From Desulfobacterales bacterium (GTDB taxonomy: Bacteria > Desulfobacterota > Desulfobacteria > Desulfobacterales > UBA2174_A): DNA of 12,810 bases. Under the pieces are notes generated by a model that saw only the letters and a list, made by a program, of their open reading frames with translations, did no database searches and was not told the DNA's origin. Below, in pieces: positions 1 to 7,039 of the stretch (positions are counted from its first letter, which is position 1; each line of letters starts with the position of its first letter). The translations under genes and the position numbers were made by a program. The stretch spans positions 1 to 12,810 of the forward strand of contig JALOPD010000088.1 of NCBI GenBank assembly GCA_025454075.1. Reading direction: 5' to 3'.

Positions 1-127
1 GAACCGCCGCTGGCTGAAGAACAACCGCACCTACCTGACGGTGCTTTCCCTGCTCAGGCCGAAACGGAAATTCCAGCACGTCACCGTGGACTATCGCGAG
101 GAGGCGAACCTCGACGCGGCGTCCTGA
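1..127 (+). CDS. C-terminal end of an unrecognised protein (5' truncated)
   Basis: Reading from base 2 gives 41 codons without a stop, ending at TGA 125-127. The tail is basic in its first half (NRRWLKNNR..., LLRPKRKFQH) and acidic near the end (DYREEANLDAAS). Codon use is GC-rich like the neighbours, which supports real coding sequence. The next gene converges on it 59 bp away. The visible part is too short and carries no motif I can assign to a family, so I give no function. Only the end of the gene lies in the window. Confidence 0.55.
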   Translation, partial: NRRWLKNNRTYLTVLSLLRPKRKFQHVTVDYREEANLDAAS

Positions 128-169
128 CGCCGCCGACAGGGTCAGGGAACCGTATCCGGCCCATTTCCC

Positions 170-186
170 CGGCGACGAGCTCGCCG
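170..186. terminator. possible bidirectional hairpin between convergent genes
   Basis: CGGCGA (170-175) pairs with TCGCCG (181-186) around a 5-base loop, directly between the stop codons of two convergent genes. Neither strand has a T-run after the stem, so it is not a canonical intrinsic terminator. Its position between two gene ends is the main reason to list it. Confidence 0.25.
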
Positions 187-2979
187 TTACTTGACCTGGA
201 GGTTCTTGAACAGGGCGATCAGCTGGGCGCGGTTCTTGACGTTCAACTTCTGGAAGATGTGGTAGACGTGGATCTTCACCGTGCTCACGGAGATGAACAG
301 GGCATCCTCGATCTCGTGGTTGCTCTTGCCGCGCAGCAGCAGGTGGATGATCTCGCGCTCGCGGGTTGAGATGCCGAATTTATCGAAGTAGTTCTCCAAT
401 GCCGTCTCGTTGCGGATGCGCGCCGCCAGCCGACGGGCGCGCGTGCGGTTGAGCTGCACGACAACGGCGGCCACGACCAGCAGGGACAGCACCCGGAACC
501 ACCACGTGTGCCACCACGGCGGCCGGATGCGGATGGCCAGCGTTATGCCTTCCTCGTTCCATAGCCCCTCGTTGTTCGAGCCCCGCACCCGCAGCCGGTA
601 GCGTCCGGGCCGGAGGTTATCCAGGTTGACGCTGTGCTCAAAGCCGAGATCGTGCCAGGAGTCGTCACGGCCGTCGAGACGGTAGGCGTACTGGTTCTTA
701 TCGGGCCTCACGTAGCTCAAGGCGGCGAAGGAGAAGCCCAGGCTGTTCTGCCGGTGGGATAATACCAGGTCGGGAGCCAGGACGATGGAGCGCGGCAGCG
801 GCGAGTCGCCGCCGATGGCCACCGGCCGGCGCCAGACCTGGAAATCGGTGAAGGCCAGGGGCGGCGCGTAGCGGTTGATCCGCGCCAGCCAGGGCTTGAA
901 GGAGAACATCCCCTTCAACCCGCCGAAATAGATGTCGCCGCTTTTCAGGCGCAGGTAGCTGCCGTAGGTCAGGGCGCCGGCCGGCACCCGGTCGCGGCTG
1001 TCGTACTCGCTGAAGGTCCCTGACTGCATGTTGAAGCGCGAGAGGCCGGCGGCGCTGCTGATCCAGAGGTTCTCCTCGTCGTCCTCGACGATGCCCATGA
1101 TGAAGTTGCACAGGGTGGAGCCGGGGGCGCTGAAGTGCTGGAAACGGACCCCGGCCTGGGAGCGTTCCATCCGGTTGAGGCCGTTCGAGGTGGCGACCCA
1201 TATGCGCCCGCGCAGGTCCTGGTGCAGGATCATGACGTAATTCTGCGTCTCCCTGCTCGGGTCGGGGGGATCGAGATAATAGCGCGTGAAGCGGTCGCGA
1301 TCGCGGTCGTAGAGGTTGAGCCCGTTCTCGGTCCCGATCCAGACATTTCCCTCGCGGTCCTCCATGACGGGATTGGCATGGCTGGCGCTGAGGCTGCCGG
1401 GATCATTCGCGTCGTGCAGGTAGCGCTTGAAGGCCCGGGCACGGGAATCCCAGCGCAGCAGGCAGAAGTCGGAGGCGATCCAGACATCGCCCCGGGAGTC
1501 ATCGCGGATCATGGCCACGGCAGTGAAGCCCAGGGTGGCGGGGTCATCGGCCCTGGCGGCGAAAACTTCCTCTTCGCCGCTGCGGGGATCGAAGCGGACC
1601 AGGCCGCCGACGGTGGACGCCCAGATTTCGCCGCGGCGGGTCCGGTGGATGCGGTACACGCGGTTGAATCCCGCCATGTCCGTGCGGCCGGTGGCCAAGG
1701 GGAAGCGCTCGTAGGTTCCCGACTCGGGGGTATAGCGGAACGCTCCGGCCGCCGTCGCCAGCCAGATCCGCCCCGGGTCATCCTCGCACAGGCCCAGGAC
1801 GCGGTTGGCGGCCACAGAGTCGACGCCGGCATTACGGTTCAGGTGCCGGCGGAAAAGATCGGGCTGCGGCAGGCACTTGAATAGGCCGCGGTTGTCGACG
1901 CAGACCCAGCACATGCCGGAGCGGTCGTGGAAAACCGAGAGGATCATTTCGTCACGCGGGTCGCCGCGCTCCCCGAACTGATCCTGCAGCACGATCCGCC
2001 GCCAGGAGTCCTGGGCGTGGTTGAACCAGTAGAGCCCGTTCTGTGTTCCCAGCAGCAGTGCGTTGGGGTCATCGGGATAATCGGTTATATAGAAGATCGC
2101 GTTGGCGCGTGGAGCGGCAGGATACGTGTCGGGGGGCGAATAGCGCCGCCAGGAGTTGCGGTCGGGATCGAAACGGCTGAGGGAATTGCCGGCGCCGCCC
2201 ATCCAGAGGATGCCGGGCTGCCGCGGCGACTCGAAGATCTCGAAAACGCCTTCACTTCCGAGGGAGTTCCCGTTCACGGGGTCATGGCGGAAGCTCTCGA
2301 AGCTCGCGCTCGCGGGCAAGAAGCGCTGGAGGCCGCCGTCCGTGGCCACCCAGACCCGCTGACGTGAATCCTCGATCACCATGCGCACCTGGTCACTGGC
2401 CAGCGATCCCGGCCGCGAGGGATCGGCCCGGAAACGTTGGCACTGGCCCGTCTTCGTATCGAAGAGACCCAGGCCATTCTTGGTCGACACCCAGAGCAGT
2501 CCCGGGCGGGATTTGGACACGCAAAGATGGCTGATGAAGTCGCCGGGGATCGAGCGCGGGTCGCGGGGATCGTGGCGGTAGGCGGTGAAGCTTTCGCTGG
2601 CGATCTCCATGCGGTTCAGCCCGCCGATCGTGCCCAGCCAGAGGTCGCCGCTCGGGTCCTGGGCGATGGACAGGACGTAATCGCTGCTCAGCGGCCGGGG
2701 CAGTGTGTTGGCCCGGCGGAAAACCCGGAAGTGAACGCCGTCGTGGCGCGCGACCCCGAGGCTGCCGCCGAGCCAGATGAATCCGCTGCGGTCCTGGAAC
2801 ACGCTGTAGACGAAGTCGTTGAACAGCCCGGCGTCGGCGGTGACGCGCTCGGCTGGGATGACCATTTCCTGAGCACTGAGCGCCAGCGGCAGGACCAGGA
2901 GGACGAACCAGGCCAGGAGACGACACCCGCGGCCCGGCTTGCAACATCGTCCCTTCGTTACGGTGGCATGCGCTGTCAT
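187..2979 (-). CDS. membrane-anchored beta-propeller / Y_Y_Y / LuxR-type one-component regulator
   Basis: Protein of 930 residues. A signal peptide (about 1-32, ending ALPLALSA-QEM style) is followed by 14 repeats of the Reg_prop type (D.xG.xWlgt..Gl.r.d), enough for two 7-bladed propellers, to about residue 750. A Y_Y_Y domain follows (about 762-819: YAYRLDG, LRPGRYRLRVRGSN), then one membrane helix (about 824-845) and a LuxR/GerE helix-turn-helix (about 869-924: STREREIIHLLLRGKSNHEIE, STVKIHVYHIFQKL). There is no histidine kinase or receiver domain. The family knowledge: propeller/Y_Y_Y parts sense ligands in the periplasm, often glycans, in hybrid two-component systems. Here the sensor is joined directly to a cytoplasmic DNA-binding domain, so it probably acts as a membrane-bound transcription factor. 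The reading frame is open for 96 more codons upstream, but that part overlaps the promoter and lacks protein character. ATG 2979 gives the signal peptide and has AAGGA 3 bases upstream, a short spacing. Ligand and target genes are unknown. Confidence 0.88.
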   Translation of the reverse strand: MTAHATVTKGRCCKPGRGCRLLAWFVLLVLPLALSAQEMVIPAERVTADAGLFNDFVYSVFQDRSGFIWLGGSLGVARHDGVHFRVFRRANTLPRPLSSDYVLSIAQDPSGDLWLGTIGGLNRMEIASESFTAYRHDPRDPRSIPGDFISHLCVSKSRPGLLWVSTKNGLGLFDTKTGQCQRFRADPSRPGSLASDQVRMVIEDSRQRVWVATDGGLQRFLPASASFESFRHDPVNGNSLGSEGVFEIFESPRQPGILWMGGAGNSLSRFDPDRNSWRRYSPPDTYPAAPRANAIFYITDYPDDPNALLLGTQNGLYWFNHAQDSWRRIVLQDQFGERGDPRDEMILSVFHDRSGMCWVCVDNRGLFKCLPQPDLFRRHLNRNAGVDSVAANRVLGLCEDDPGRIWLATAAGAFRYTPESGTYERFPLATGRTDMAGFNRVYRIHRTRRGEIWASTVGGLVRFDPRSGEEEVFAARADDPATLGFTAVAMIRDDSRGDVWIASDFCLLRWDSRARAFKRYLHDANDPGSLSASHANPVMEDREGNVWIGTENGLNLYDRDRDRFTRYYLDPPDPSRETQNYVMILHQDLRGRIWVATSNGLNRMERSQAGVRFQHFSAPGSTLCNFIMGIVEDDEENLWISSAAGLSRFNMQSGTFSEYDSRDRVPAGALTYGSYLRLKSGDIYFGGLKGMFSFKPWLARINRYAPPLAFTDFQVWRRPVAIGGDSPLPRSIVLAPDLVLSHRQNSLGFSFAALSYVRPDKNQYAYRLDGRDDSWHDLGFEHSVNLDNLRPGRYRLRVRGSNNEGLWNEEGITLAIRIRPPWWHTWWFRVLSLLVVAAVVVQLNRTRARRLAARIRNETALENYFDKFGISTREREIIHLLLRGKSNHEIEDALFISVSTVKIHVYHIFQKLNVKNRAQLIALFKNLQVK

Positions 2980-2985
2980 GGATCC

Positions 2986-2997
2986 TTGCTTAAGCAA
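2986..2997. promoter_or_regulatory. 12-bp perfect palindrome at the start site of the LuxR-type gene (candidate operator)
   Basis: TTGCTTAAGCAA is a perfect inverted repeat. It begins 3 bp downstream (in the minus sense) of the -10 box, covers the predicted transcription start near 2994, and overlaps the AAGGA ribosome-binding sequence. A protein bound here would block transcription, which suggests autoregulation by the LuxR-type protein or control by another dimeric regulator. It occurs once, so the binding protein is an inference. Confidence 0.4.
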
Positions 2998-3000
2998 ATT

Positions 3001-3029
3001 ATTGTATGGAAGCGTGCTCGCAAAGTCAA
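3001..3029 (-). promoter_or_regulatory. sigma-70-type promoter of the propeller/LuxR gene
   Basis: On the minus strand, TTGACT (-35, 3024-3029), a 17-bp spacer and TACAAT (-10, 3001-3006) lie 21 bp before ATG 2979. Five of six bases match the consensus in each box and the spacing is ideal. The predicted start near 2994 leaves a leader of about 15 nt. This promoter also argues against any start codon further upstream. Confidence 0.75.
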
Positions 3030-3130
3030 CCGTGACCCTCGGCCAGATTTTCGGGTGAGGCAAAATGGCGTTGAACAGCCCGCTTTTCCCGTCATCGACC
3101 CGTTGACATCTTGAGCAAGGATGTGGGACA

Positions 3131-3489
3131 GTGACGCTGCCGTTCCGATACATGTCAGAGATCCGGTCCCGGAGACGGACAGGAGGTGAAGGCCTGGACC
3201 CGGTCTTGATCGATGTCCGCAGCCGCGAAGAGTACATCATGGAGCACATCCAGGGCGCGATCAACATCCCCCATCACGACCTGGAGTACTGCCGGGACCT
3301 GCTGCGGGCGCACGACATCACGCTGTACTGCAACACGGGCCGCCGGCCTACCTGCTGCTGACCTTCTGGGAATCGGAGGCGGCCCACGAGCGCTACCACC
3401 GCGACCCGCGCTTCGCGGCCCTGTTCAATGTGCTGCCAGGGGAACTGGTCCGGATGCCTTACGAGGAGTTTTACCAGGTTCTGAAATAA
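3131..3489 (+). pseudogene. broken rhodanese-like gene with an ABM-like tail in another frame
   Basis: From GTG 3131 (AAGGA 9 bases upstream; ATG 3152 is an alternative) the frame encodes a rhodanese front half: LIDVRSREEY, HIQGAINIPHHDL, then the active-site loop YCNTGRR with its catalytic Cys. It stops at TGA 3359-3361, before the loop's usual S/T and the last 30-40 residues of the fold. From about 3346 a different frame reads AYLLLTFWESEAAHERYH...RFAALF...EEFYQVLK and ends at TAA 3487. That resembles the C-terminal half of ABM/HmoA-type monooxygenase domains (F-WES-E-A pattern). The front half of such a domain is absent from every frame upstream. The simplest reading is a rhodanese-ABM fusion that lost its middle through an out-of-frame deletion; a misassembly would look the same. 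The ABM match is moderate. The gene converges on the RdhA-like gene 33 bp away. Confidence 0.6.
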
Positions 3490-3522
3490 CCCGCGGCCGC
3501 CACGAGCAGGCGGAAAAACCCG

Positions 3523-4887
3523 TCAGGCGCGAAATATACTGACTGGATTGGACGCCGATATTTTTTTCTTCCGGCCGTAGAACAAATCGTCCATGATCAG
3601 GGCCAGGCGCTGGTTCAGCGGGTTGCGCGCAACGTAGAAGCGCACCAGGCGATGCAGCAGGGTGTCGGGCTTGGTGTAGGGGCAGGAGCGGATGCAGACG
3701 GCGCAGTCGCTGCCGACCTGTTTCCAGAAGCCAAAGCATTTTTCCTGCTCGATCGACCAATGCCGGAGACCGCGCGACGCCGGCTCGGCACCGGAAGCGA
3801 TCGCCCGGGTCGGGCAATTGTCGGCGCATTTTTTGCAGATGCGGCAGAACGAAGCCATGTGAAAGTCGCGCCTGGGCGTGGGCAAAAGCTCGAGCTCGGT
3901 GCTGACCGCAGCCAGGCGGACACAGGGGCCGTACAGCGGGTGGATCAGCACCCCGAGCCGTCCCAGTTCGCCCAGGCCGGCATCGACGGCCAGCGGCACG
4001 CACAGGACCTGGTAGTTGCCGTCGGTGTGGGCCCGGGCCCGATAGCCCAGGCCCCGGATATACTCGGCGATAATGGAAGCAATCTTCGCGGCTTCGACAT
4101 ACTGGCGGGCTGACTCCAGTATGACGGGCAGGGTCGGGGCGGCGGCGATCATCTTCCAGTCCATGGCCACGACCACGATGACGGCCGATCCCCCTTCAAC
4201 CGGGATCGGTTCTCCCCAATGGTCGGCGCGGCGCCCGCTGCGGCTGTAAAAATGATATGGCCGCAGTTGGGTGATACCGACGTCGACCGCGCCGTACTGG
4301 CGGGCCAGCCCCAGAATGGCAGAGCGGATACCGGCCAGGGCGGCTGCGGAGCGCCGCGGGTTCACTTCTCCGCAAGCGGCGTCCCGGGTCCGCTCCAGGT
4401 AGGAAAACGCGGCAGCGAAAACCGGAGTGTGAAGCGGATCATCATATGCATGACCCGGCTGCCCAAGTTCGGGGCGCGCATGGAGTTTCTCGTCTCCGGC
4501 CCGGAAATGAGGTTTTTGCCCGTAATAGTCGGCGGCCAGCTGCGGATGGAATTTCAGCTGGTTGCGCGAGAACATGTGGTCACGCTCGTCAAAGCGTTCG
4601 ATCGAGCCCGGATCGGGCGCGTCGGCCTCCAGCGGAAAATATTTTGACAGCGAGCACATGGCAAAAACAGCCGCCAGTCCCAGGATGGCCGCGTTGGCAG
4701 CGCTCAAAGTCGCCTGGTGCCGAAAGACGATGAGCAGGGTCCAGAACAGGGCATTGGCCGGCAACAGCAGGATCGCTATCCAAAGGGCCCTTTTCTCGCC
4801 TTCGCGCCAGGAAGTGACGGCAAAAAGAAGCAGAAGCCCCGAGCTGGCCAGCAAAACGAGACAATCGATCCAACTCAGCAGATCCAT
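3523..4887 (-). CDS. reductive-dehalogenase-like Fe-S protein with N-terminal membrane helices
   Basis: Protein of 454 residues. Three hydrophobic segments (about 7-26, 34-52, 60-78) precede a long soluble part. That part carries RdhA-like signatures: IERFDERDHMFSRNQL, a Y-Y-rich stretch, VDVGITQLRPYHFYS, the corrinoid-fold segment YIRGLGYRARAHTDGNYQ / PLAVDAGLGELGRLGVLI / YGPCVRLAAV, and two ferredoxin-type clusters. The clusters are CX2CX2CX3CP (Cys 348, 351, 354, 358) and Cys 384, 395, 398, 402. Known RdhA enzymes use cob(II)alamin and two [4Fe-4S] clusters to remove halogens, are exported by a Tat signal and are anchored by RdhB. Here no RRxFxK Tat signal and no rdhB are visible; the protein carries its own anchor, so the catalytic part may face either side of the membrane. 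I chose ATG 4887 (GAGGTG 3 bases upstream) because the open frame upstream runs into the promoter. A respiratory dehalogenase, a corrinoid dehalogenase of other use and a QueG-like reductase all remain possible; the GLGELGRLG segment and spacing favour RdhA. Confidence 0.82.
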   Translation of the reverse strand: MDLLSWIDCLVLLASSGLLLLFAVTSWREGEKRALWIAILLLPANALFWTLLIVFRHQATLSAANAAILGLAAVFAMCSLSKYFPLEADAPDPGSIERFDERDHMFSRNQLKFHPQLAADYYGQKPHFRAGDEKLHARPELGQPGHAYDDPLHTPVFAAAFSYLERTRDAACGEVNPRRSAAALAGIRSAILGLARQYGAVDVGITQLRPYHFYSRSGRRADHWGEPIPVEGGSAVIVVVAMDWKMIAAAPTLPVILESARQYVEAAKIASIIAEYIRGLGYRARAHTDGNYQVLCVPLAVDAGLGELGRLGVLIHPLYGPCVRLAAVSTELELLPTPRRDFHMASFCRICKKCADNCPTRAIASGAEPASRGLRHWSIEQEKCFGFWKQVGSDCAVCIRSCPYTKPDTLLHRLVRFYVARNPLNQRLALIMDDLFYGRKKKISASNPVSIFRA

Positions 4888-4897
4888 GGACACCTCA

Positions 4898-4966
4898 TCA
4901 CAGCGCACGGGGCCGCGATTCTGGCGCCAAATAATTCCAAGGCCGCGAAAAGAACCATCTGCGCAT
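4898..4966 (-). CDS. possible 22-residue leader ORF upstream of the RdhA-like gene
   Basis: ATG 4966 is preceded by AGGAGG at 10 bases, a far better ribosome site than that of the main gene. It reads MRRWFFSRPWNYLAPESRPRAL and stops at TGA 4898-4900. The stop lies immediately before the GAGGTG and ATG 4887 of the RdhA-like gene, so ribosomes ending here could reload there. The ORF lies inside the transcript predicted from the promoter at 5036-5064. It is rich in Arg, Trp and Pro. It could be a translational-coupling or attenuation leader, or chance; no homology is known to me. Confidence 0.3.
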   Translation of the reverse strand: MRRWFFSRPWNYLAPESRPRAL

Positions 4967-5035
4967 ATTTTGTACACCTCCTGCGCCGCCGGATCCCTGA
5001 AAGAACGGGCGCGTGGCCGGGCTTGGCCGGATGGG

Positions 5036-5064
5036 ATTTTGCGGGGATTCCGCCGCAATGTCAA
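5036..5064 (-). promoter_or_regulatory. sigma-70-type promoter of the RdhA-like gene
   Basis: On the minus strand, a perfect TTGACA (-35, 5059-5064), a 17-bp spacer and CAAAAT (-10, 5036-5041, four of six matches) are seen. The predicted start near 5029 gives a leader of about 140 nt holding the small ORF at 4898-4966. No comparable rightward promoter was found for the divergent transketolase gene. Confidence 0.55.
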
Positions 5065-5139
5065 CCGGGCGCGCTGGGCAACGCAAAAAAAGTATGAGAG
5101 AATGACGGGGAACGAAACCGATCGTCAAGGGGAAACCAC

Positions 5140-6921
5140 ATGGCCAGCCAAGAACAGTTGCGGACCATGGCCGACAAGCTGAGGATCCATTCGCTGCGCA
5201 TGACCACAACGGCGGGATCGGGGCACCCGACGACCTGCCTGTCGGCCGCCGAGATCATGAGCGTCCTGTTTTTTTCAGTGCTCGAGCCGCACGACGAGTT
5301 CATCCTTTCCAAGGGGCACGCCGCTCCCATCCTGTGGGCCGCCTTTGCCGAGGCGGGCCTGGTCGCACTGGACGAGCTGCCGAACCTGCGCAGGATCGAC
5401 AGCGCGCTGGAGGGGCACCCGACCAGCCGCATGCCGCTGATCAAGGTGGCCAGCGGCAGCCTGGGACAGGGGCTGAGCGCCGGCGTCGGCATGGCCCTGG
5501 CCAAGAAACTCGATCATGCCTCCGGTTGCATCTTCGTGCTGCAGGGCGACGGCGAGACGGCCGAGGGCAGCGTCTGGGAAGCCGCCGACTGCGCCGCCGC
5601 CCACGGCCTGGACAACCTGGTGCTCATCATCGACGCCAACCGCCTGGGCCAGTCCGGCCCGACCCGCCACGGCCACGACCTGGCCGCCTTCGAGCGCAAG
5701 TTCTCGGCCTTCGGCTGGGACGCGGCCGTTGTCGATGGCCACGACGTCGGGGAACTCGCCAGGGCCCTGGCCCGGACCAACGCCGCCGGCAGGCCGCTGG
5801 CGGTGATCGCCAGGACCTTCAAGGGCAAGGGCGTGTCGTTCATGGAGGACAAGGAGGGCTGGCACGGCAAGCCGCTGAGCGGCATGGAGCTGCAGGCGGC
5901 GCTGGGCGAGATCGGCCCGGCCGAGGTCAGCCTGTCGTCGCGCTACGCCCCCGTTCGGCCGTCTTTCCGCTTTGCGGACTTCCCCTGCAATGAATACGCC
6001 AAAGGGGAGATGGTCTCCACCCGCGCCGCCTTCGGCAAGGGCCTGCTCAACCTGGGGGGTCATGACGACAGGGCCGTGGCCATCGACGGCGACGTCAAGA
6101 ACTCGACGATGGCCGAGGACTTTTTCAAGGCCTACCCCGAACGCTCGTTCGAGACCCATATCGCCGAGCAGAACATGGCCGGCATGGCCATGGGCTTTTC
6201 GGCCATGGGCCATGTCCCGTACGTGGCCACTTTCGCTGCCTTCCTCACCCGCGCCCACGACTTCGTGCGCATGGCGCAATACTCGGGCGCGAACATCAAG
6301 TTCGTCGGCTCGCACGCCGGCGTCAGCATCGGCGCCGACGGCCCCTCGCAGATGGGGCTCGAGGACCTGGCCATGTTCCTGGCCATGCCCGAAGCCATGG
6401 TCCTCTATCCCAGCGATGCCGTCGCCACCGGGAAGCTGCTGCGCGAGATGGCCCGGCACCAAGGCATATCCTACCTGCGCACCACCCGCGACAAGACGCC
6501 GGTGCTCTACGGCAACGAAGAGGAATTCCCGGCCGGCGGCCTGAAGGTCCTGCGCTCTTCCGCCTCCGACCGGGCGCTGATCGCGGCGGCGGGCATCACG
6601 CTGCACGAAGCGCTGCGGGCGCACGACATCCTGCGCGGCCAGGGCATCGCCGCCCGGGTCATCGACCTCTACTCACTGCAGCCGTTCCCCGCGGCCGAGC
6701 TGGCGCGGCACGCCCGCGCCTGCGGCGGCCGCGTCGTGGTCGTCGAGGACCATTACGGCGGAGCCATCGCCGGCCTGGCAGCCCGGGCTGTCGGTTGCGT
6801 GACCAGCCTCCATGTCCAGCAGCTCCCCCGCTCGGGCTCCAGCGCCGAACTGCTCGCCCTCATGAAGATCGACAGCACGGCGATCGCCCAGGCGGTGAAA
6901 GAGTTGCTTAGTGACAAGTGA
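5140..6921 (+). CDS. tkt: transketolase
   Basis: Thiamine-diphosphate enzyme of the non-oxidative pentose phosphate pathway that moves two-carbon ketol units between sugar phosphates; cytoplasmic. The 593-residue protein has all three transketolase domains in one chain. The N-terminal cofactor domain shows SGHPTT (27-32), SKGHAAP (58-64), GHPTS (92-96) and the TPP motif from GDGE (136-139) to DANRLGQSG (165-173). The pyrimidine domain shows HIAEQNMAGMAMG (340-352), with Glu343 as the expected cofactor-activating acid, and SHAGVSIGADGPSQM (391-405). A C-terminal domain follows. Its length and motifs fit the short transketolases typified by the animal enzyme rather than the longer (about 660 residue) E. 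coli type. AAGGGG lies 7 bases before ATG 5140. It stands alone, divergent from the RdhA-like gene, with no clear promoter. A 1-deoxyxylulose-5-phosphate synthase is less likely given these motifs. Confidence 0.93.
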   Translation: MASQEQLRTMADKLRIHSLRMTTTAGSGHPTTCLSAAEIMSVLFFSVLEPHDEFILSKGHAAPILWAAFAEAGLVALDELPNLRRIDSALEGHPTSRMPLIKVASGSLGQGLSAGVGMALAKKLDHASGCIFVLQGDGETAEGSVWEAADCAAAHGLDNLVLIIDANRLGQSGPTRHGHDLAAFERKFSAFGWDAAVVDGHDVGELARALARTNAAGRPLAVIARTFKGKGVSFMEDKEGWHGKPLSGMELQAALGEIGPAEVSLSSRYAPVRPSFRFADFPCNEYAKGEMVSTRAAFGKGLLNLGGHDDRAVAIDGDVKNSTMAEDFFKAYPERSFETHIAEQNMAGMAMGFSAMGHVPYVATFAAFLTRAHDFVRMAQYSGANIKFVGSHAGVSIGADGPSQMGLEDLAMFLAMPEAMVLYPSDAVATGKLLREMARHQGISYLRTTRDKTPVLYGNEEEFPAGGLKVLRSSASDRALIAAAGITLHEALRAHDILRGQGIAARVIDLYSLQPFPAAELARHARACGGRVVVVEDHYGGAIAGLAARAVGCVTSLHVQQLPRSGSSAELLALMKIDSTAIAQAVKELLSDK

Positions 6922-6928
6922 CAAGTCA
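6910..6928 (+). repeat. short heptamer tandem repeat across the tkt stop codon
   Basis: AGTGACA occurs twice in tandem (6910-6916, 6917-6923) followed by a partial unit AGTCA. The array contains the last codons and the TGA of the transketolase gene. It may be simple slippage; no function is evident. Confidence 0.5.
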
Positions 6929-6963
6929 AGCGACGACGAACAGCGAGAGATCGGGCATAGGAA

Positions 6964-6984
6964 AAGTGAAAGGTGAAAGCTGAA
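6964..6984 (+). repeat. second heptamer array (AAGTGAA / AGGTGAA / AGCTGAA)
   Basis: Three tandem 7-base units differing at one or two positions lie in the 118-bp gap between the convergent tkt and peptidase genes. They resemble the AGTGACA units 36 bp upstream. The rest of this gap shows only a weak 4-bp stem (CGGC...GCCG, about 6990-7013) before TTGTTTT, too poor to call a terminator. Confidence 0.45.
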
Positions 6985-7039
6985 AAGGCGCGGCGATGGC
7001 CCGACCTGTGCCGTTGTTTTATATTGACTTCTTCATTCT

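Noticed and set aside
1135..1884. A 249-codon plus-strand frame inside the propeller gene
   Set aside because: It is a shadow of the repeats on the other strand, with no start signal or domain.
3491..3515. CCGCC/GGCGG stem followed by AAAAA as a terminator between the convergent genes
   Set aside because: A T-run is needed after the stem on the transcribed sense; here the A/T run is on the wrong side for both genes.
3213..3542. A 109-codon frame overlapping the rhodanese remnant, as a separate gene
   Set aside because: Its translation is Ala/Arg/Thr-rich noise; the rhodanese and ABM-like residues lie in the two other frames.
5275..6624. A 449-codon open frame on the minus strand across transketolase
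   Set aside because: It mirrors a well-supported gene in GC-rich DNA, its translation is low-complexity Gly/Ala/Val/Arg-rich, and it has no domain or ribosome site.
6990..7020. CGGC...GCCG before TTGTTTT as a terminator for tkt
   Set aside because: The stem is only 4 bp with a 15-base loop, too weak to claim.
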